A stretch of DNA of 64,000 bases, taken from contig CM044956.1 in NCBI GenBank assembly GCA_024516035.1, positions 9,552,878 to 9,616,877 on the forward strand, read 5' to 3'. The stretch comes from Bactericera cockerelli. Taxonomy: Eukaryota > Arthropoda > Insecta > Hemiptera > Triozidae. The notes below the pieces were generated by a model. That model made no database searches, was not told the origin of the DNA, and saw nothing but the letters and a program-made list of their open reading frames with translations. Each line of letters starts with the position of its first letter. The stretch's first letter is position 1. The position numbers and the translations under genes were made by a program. Below are positions 51,101-57,100 of the stretch, in pieces.

Positions 51101-54100
51101 ATGTTCAAAATTCTATTTGCTGATGATCAAAATTCTTCGTGCTGATGTTCAAAATTCAACTTGCTGATGTTCAAAATTCAACTTGCTAATGTTCAAAATT
51201 CTATTTGCTGATGTTCAAAATTCCACGTGCTGATACTCAAAATTCTACTTGCTCATGCTCATGTTCAAAATTCTACGTCCTGATACTCAAAATTCTATTT
51301 GCTCATGTTCAAAATTCTTCTTGCTGATGTTCAAAATTCTTCTTGCTGATGTTCAAAATTCCACGTGCTGATGCTCAAAATTCTCCTTGCTGATACTCAA
51401 AATTCCACTTGCCGATGTTCAAAATTCTACGTCCTGATGCTCAAAATTCTACTTGCTGATACTCAAAATTCCACGTGCCGATGTTCGAAATTCTACGTCC
51501 TGATGCTCAAAATTCTACTTGCTGATACTCAAAATTCTACTTGCTGATACTCAAAATTCTACGTGCTGATGTTCAAAATTCTACTTGCTGATACTCAAAA
51601 TTCTACGTGCTGATGTTCAAAATTCTACTTGCTGATACCCAAAATTCTACGTCCTGATGCTCAAAATTCTACTTGCTGATACTCAAAATTCTACGTGCTG
51701 ATGCTCAAAATTCTACTTGCTGATACTCAAAATTCCACTTGCCGATGTTCAAAATTCTACGTCCTGATGCTCAAAATTCTACTTGCTGATACTCAAAATT
51801 CCACGTGCCGATGTTCAAAATTCTACGTCCTGATGCTCAAAATTCTACTTGCTGATACTCAAAACTCTACTTGCTGATACTCAAAATTCTACGTGCTGAT
51901 GTTCAAAATTCTACTTGCTGATACTCAAAATTCTACGTGCTGATGTTCAAAATTCTACTTGCTGATACCCAAAATTCTACGTCCTGATGCTCAAAATTCT
52001 ACTTGCTGATACTCAAAATTCTACGTGCTGATGCTCAAAATTCTACTTGCTGATACTCGAAATTCTACGTCCTGATGCTCAAAATTCTACTTGCTGATAC
52101 TCAAAATTCTATGTGCTGATGTTCAAAATTCCACGTGCCGATGTTCAAAATTCTACGTCCTGATGCTCAAAATTCTACTTGCTGATACTCAAAACTCTAC
52201 TTGCTGATACTCAAAATTCTACGTGCTGATGTTCAAAATTCTACTTGCTGATACTCAAAATTCTACGTGCTGATGTTCAAAATTCTACTTGCTGATACTC
52301 AAAATTCTACGTGCTGATGCTCAAAATTCTACTTGCTGATACTCAAAATTCTACGTGCTGATGTTCAAAATTCTACTTGCTGATACTCGAAATTCTACGT
52401 CCTGATGCTCAAAATTCTACTTGCTGATACTCAAAATTCTATGTGCTGATGTTCAAAATTCCACGTGCCGATGTTCAAAATTCTACGTCCTGATGCTCAA
52501 AATTCTACATGCTGATACTCAAAATTCTAGGTGCTGATGTTCAAAATTCTACTTGCTGATGTGTAAAATTCAACGTGCTGGTGCTCAAAATTCTACTTGC
52601 TGATACTCAAAATTCTACTTGCTCATGTTCAAAATTCTTCTTGCTGATGTTCAAAATTCGACGTGCTGATGCCCTAAATTCTCCTTGATGTTCAAAATTC
52701 TACTTGCTGATACCCAAAATTCTACACGTCCTGATGCTCAAAATTCTACTTGCTGATACTCAAAATTCTACGGCTGATGCCAAATTCTACTTGCTATACT
52801 CGAAATTCTACTCCTGATGCTCAAAATTCTACTTGCTGATACTCAAAATCTATGGCTGAGTTCAAAATTCCACGTGCCGATGTTCAAATTCACGTCTGAT
52901 GCTCAAAATTCTACTTGCTGATACTCAAAATTCTAGTGCTGATGTTCAAAATTCCTACTGCTGATGTTAAAATTCCACGTGCTGATGTTCAAAATTCCAC
53001 GTGCTGATGTTCAAAATTCCGAGTTTTCAAAATTAGATGTTATGATGACACTGCTTGCCAAACACCACAACACTAGTATCAAAATTCACAGCAAACAAGA
53101 AATTCATGAGAAAGAAGATTCCACAAAGATTCCCTGGTTCCCCAACACCCAGAAACATCATTCCAGATGGCGGCATTTGCTTCTGGTGGAAATGTGGTGA
53201 AGGATAGGAAGCAATCTAGAATCTCCTGGACGCATACCTTTCCAGTACTCCCACCCACCCCACTCTTCCTGATGGAAAGTGAAGTCAAGAAAATAATGGC
53301 GTATCTAGCCCAAAGAATCCAAACTTTGCTGAAAACAAAGTCTTCTGAGAGCTGTAGTTCCAATCCCGGCAGATTCTTTCACTCGGAATTGGCATTTGCC
53401 AGTTAATAAAACATCCTTGGTACTGAAAAATAATTTATAAGAAAACACAAAAAAATTAAAAAAAAAAAATGATAATAAAAAAAAAACCAAAAAAAAGGCA
53501 CTAGAAACAATATCAATACATCCTTCAAAATCAAAATTCACAGCAAACAAGAAATTTACGAGAAATAAGATTTCACAAAGATCCCCAACAACCAAAAACA
53601 TCATTCCAGATGGCGGCATTTGCTTCTGGTGGAAATGTGGTGAAGGATGGGAAGCAATCTAGAATCTCCTGGACGCATACCTTTCCAGTACTCCCACCCA
53701 CCCCACTCTTCCTGAAAGTGAAGTCAAGAAAATAATGGCGTACCTAGCCCAAAGAATCCAAACTTTGCTGAAAACAAAGTCTTCTGAGAGCTGTAGTTCC
53801 AATCCCGGCAGATTCTTTGACTCGTAATTGGCATTTGTCAACTAAATAAAACATCCTAGGTACAGAAATCCTTGTGTTTTTATTATTTCTTAACAGATCG
53901 ATCGATATGTCTTATACTTTATTTTGTACAATATATGTAAACTTAACCCAAAAAATTAACATATATACCCCTCGTCGAAAGTTTTAGACACCTGGTCTAA
54001 AACTTGTGTTGACTGAGGGGGACTTGTGTTGATGAAGAGGGTGTGTTGACTGAGGGGGAATTTCTTACATGCATATCTCGAAACGTTCCATCTAGGTATA

Positions 54101-57100
54101 TTACGGGTCGATTCATAAAATCTCTCCACTATTATCTGTCTTTGAAAGCTTCTTCCCGTTCTACATCTTGCCAGTGGAAACTTACAAGTGTAATGCCAAT
54201 TTTTTTTTTCTTCTATTATGTTTCCAATAGTGGCCCGCGGACTTTTCCGGAAAAGAAATATGGCCCAGAGACTGAAAAAGGTTAAAGACCCCTGATCTAG
54301 AATGTATAAAAAACGATATTCCACCATATAAAACAAATTTGAAGAAAATCGGTTCAGTCGTTTTGGAGATACAAGTAATTTTGTATAAAATCTCAAAATT
54401 GGCACGTGTTTACAATGTGAAATAATCACGAGGAAGTATTGTGTCCATTTTTTGGCAGTGTTTTTTTTTTTTTTCTTCATTCTAATAATTTATATCTTTG
54501 TACTTGGTCATTAATTTAATCCAACTAAAGGTCCACTTATTACCTGGCGATCCAGCCGCGCGGGGGCACCAGACTCTGCGCCCACGCCATCTGGTAGAGG
54601 TAGAGGGCGAGCAGGTGGGCGGTGACGGGCAGCAACAGGAGCCGACACAGGTAGGCGAACCCGCGGCCCAGGTCCCTGTAGACCGCCCACCAGGTGGCAC
54701 AGGCCAGGAAGGCGAGGAAGTACACGGCGCCCGGCAGGCTGGGCCGCAGACAGCCCGCCAGGCACAGCACGAACAGGACCAGGTACTTGCCTGGGGGGGG
54801 AGAGGAGTATCATAAGTTCCCGTAGTCCAGAGATCCTGAGTTCGATTCCCGGTTGGAGCAGACTTTTTGCACAGAAAATTCTGTTCCCTCCGAATTTTAC
54901 GAAATTGCAGCATTATTGTTGCGTGTAAACAGAGATGGAAAAAAAAAAAAAAAACATGTGAGGCTGACAATTCCGGCCCTACCCAGACTGGGTAGCTGGT
55001 ACGATTAACAGCGAATGGCGGGTAAAACCCCCGGCCTGTCTACCTCAAGTCAGGACGTTAAAACCAAATAGAATCAATGGACATGAAAGGAACCTATACA
55101 TTGGATCTGGGCTTCCATATAATCCTCTCACCACCGTGATTTAGGTATCAATACCTATCTCACGGACACGGAATTAATAATTATTAGTTATCATACTTGT
55201 GTTAATCACGATTGAGGAGCTGACTGCAAAAAGGGAAAATAATTAAAACTATCAAATTGAGATACGTTACGTAAGTATTCAATTTGATTTGTAGGATCAC
55301 CGAAGTTAAGCAATGTCTAGCGAGGTGAAGATTTCGTGATGGTGGCATTCCGGTTCAACCCAGGCTGGGTTAGTTTAATGTGGGTAGCAGGTTTTTGAGT
55401 TTTCTGTGAATGGAGGGAACACCCCCGTCGTGATATGACCATGCGGTTGAAAGCCCAAATTAAAAACAAAAAAAATATTTCCAGCAATAATTCCAAATTA
55501 TTGGCAGAAATGTCTTACGAATATTTTTTTTATTTTTCATGATTTTCTGAATTAATTTGTATCAAAATTATTGTGATATCACAACTACTCAAATTCGCTT
55601 TACTGAATATTAGCTTATCTTGGGACTGGAACCACCGAACCCCGATTTACAAGTCCGCCCTGGGTGTCTAATATTTTTTCCTTGCTTCCACAAAAAAAAT
55701 ACATAATAACATGTATAATAATAATGCTTTTTCTTTGTGGTATTATGTCACCATTTTAGTGGGTAGCGCAGAATCCTGGGACTTTACCACTTTAATATAC
55801 AATATCTTGTATTTTTTTTTGTCTATGATTCCGCCACTGGTCGCTCTTACACATCAAAGCAACTACTTATTTTTCTTCCAGGGTATGAGTGGACCCCGAA
55901 CATCCAAGTACAGAGCAGAAAAATTCCTGCCCCGCTGGGGATCGAACTCGGGTCACCGTGCGTGCAATGCCTTGCGCATTAACTCACTCTGCCACGGTGA
56001 CTACAACACCGGGGTTAAGTGGCAAAGAATGCCTAAGGCATTAACTTCGCCCCGGACTACAAAACAATTGTAATTAAAAAAAATCTGGTGTAAACATCAC
56101 ACGACTTTCCTTATCATATTAGGAATAGAAACGGGACCAAAAGCCACTGGTGACTCAAAGGTAACATTTAGCTAAAAATAAACATCAAATTCGTAATCAG
56201 CACCTTAAAATCATTGGATTTGATATGTCACAACCCCCATCTAGGATGAATAATAAAAAAGTTAGTCCAAGCGGGTCCCCCCCAAAATAGCGGTAAATTG
56301 GGGCCGAGTTCCAAAAAGTTCAAGATATCAAAAAATTGTTGTTGTTGATTGTTTTGTAAAAAAAAGTGTAATTAAATAAATAATAATAACACGTATGTAT
56401 TCAGTATTCACCCAGTATAATGTGGAGGGAGAAGAACTTCCGATCCGCGCCGTTGACCTCGGGAGACTGAGGCTCGGGCGACGTGTTACAAGTCACCGAC
56501 AGGAGTCGGGCGTCTTCGGTCGTTCCCGCCGTGTCCTCCGAGTTGAGCCGATCCAGGATGGTCTGGATGCTGATGGAGCTGACCAGCATGATGACCTCGG
56601 GCAGGAGGTTGCGGATCACGTCCAGGATGGGCAGCGAGTCGTACCGAATGAACCCGATGTAGCGGAACGTCTCCTCCATGGAGGAACCTGCGGAGGAGTG
56701 AACGTGTTAACACATCTAGCGCCATGTGAACACCGGTGCACACGAATTGAGTACTGTCAGGGGCTGCGTGATCACATATCCACCCGCTACCCAGAGTGCA
56801 TATGCTGATGTGTGGCATAGTGCACACAATCACATTGAAACTATAGGTCTAGAATGAATTTCTGGCCCCAGGAGAACCTACATATTTGCTTGGCCCGGAC
56901 TTTTTGCATATCCATAATGTGCTGGGGGCGCGCGTGATCACCGGTGTACACGAAGAAAATTCCGGAAAATCATGTAAAGAATAAAAAAAAAAATCATTTC
57001 TATTTTCCCAAAACTAACCCAAGTAAGCCTAACTACAAAATTATCAACAAAAAAATTTTTTGGACCCAGGAGAAAATTTCAGTTTTACGCCTTGGCGCTA

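Larger units (their letters stand above)
50094..54294. mobile_element. hAT-like non-autonomous transposon, 4.2 kb
   Basis: Begins caggggtcttcaacct and ends with the near-exact complement (aggttaaagacccctg), with subterminal gcgggccac on both sides. It is flanked by the 8-base target duplication atctagaa (50086-50093, 54295-54302). Termini and 8-base duplication are typical of hAT elements. No transposase is seen. The inside holds a tRNA-like segment (50245-50330), a long minisatellite and a duplicated 330-base block. Confidence 0.9.
49547..54445 (+). mobile_element. Repeat element split by a hAT-like insertion
   Basis: 49547-50093 and 54303-54445 together match the element at 63326-64000. 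It begins with the palindromic acttccgagaaatttctaat, then tctgtcggtctgttaaaacg, gaaattttgcacacatctag and gaaaatcggttcagtcgttt. It ends with cacgaggaagtattgtgtcc. Non-coding, family unknown. Confidence 0.75.

Noticed and set aside
51365..51877. Two identical 60-codon frames with LKILLADTQ repeats
   Set aside because: Translation of the 22-base minisatellite, not a gene.
53079..53406. 79-codon plus frame and 94-codon minus frame
   Set aside because: Inside the hAT-like element. The second copy of the block has indels that break both frames, and there is no similarity I recognise.
54498..54970. Overlapping open frames on both strands over exon 4
   Set aside because: GC-rich exon leaves all frames open. 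Only the frame continuing VLFVLCLAG agrees in phase with exons 3 and 5 and matches Piezo.
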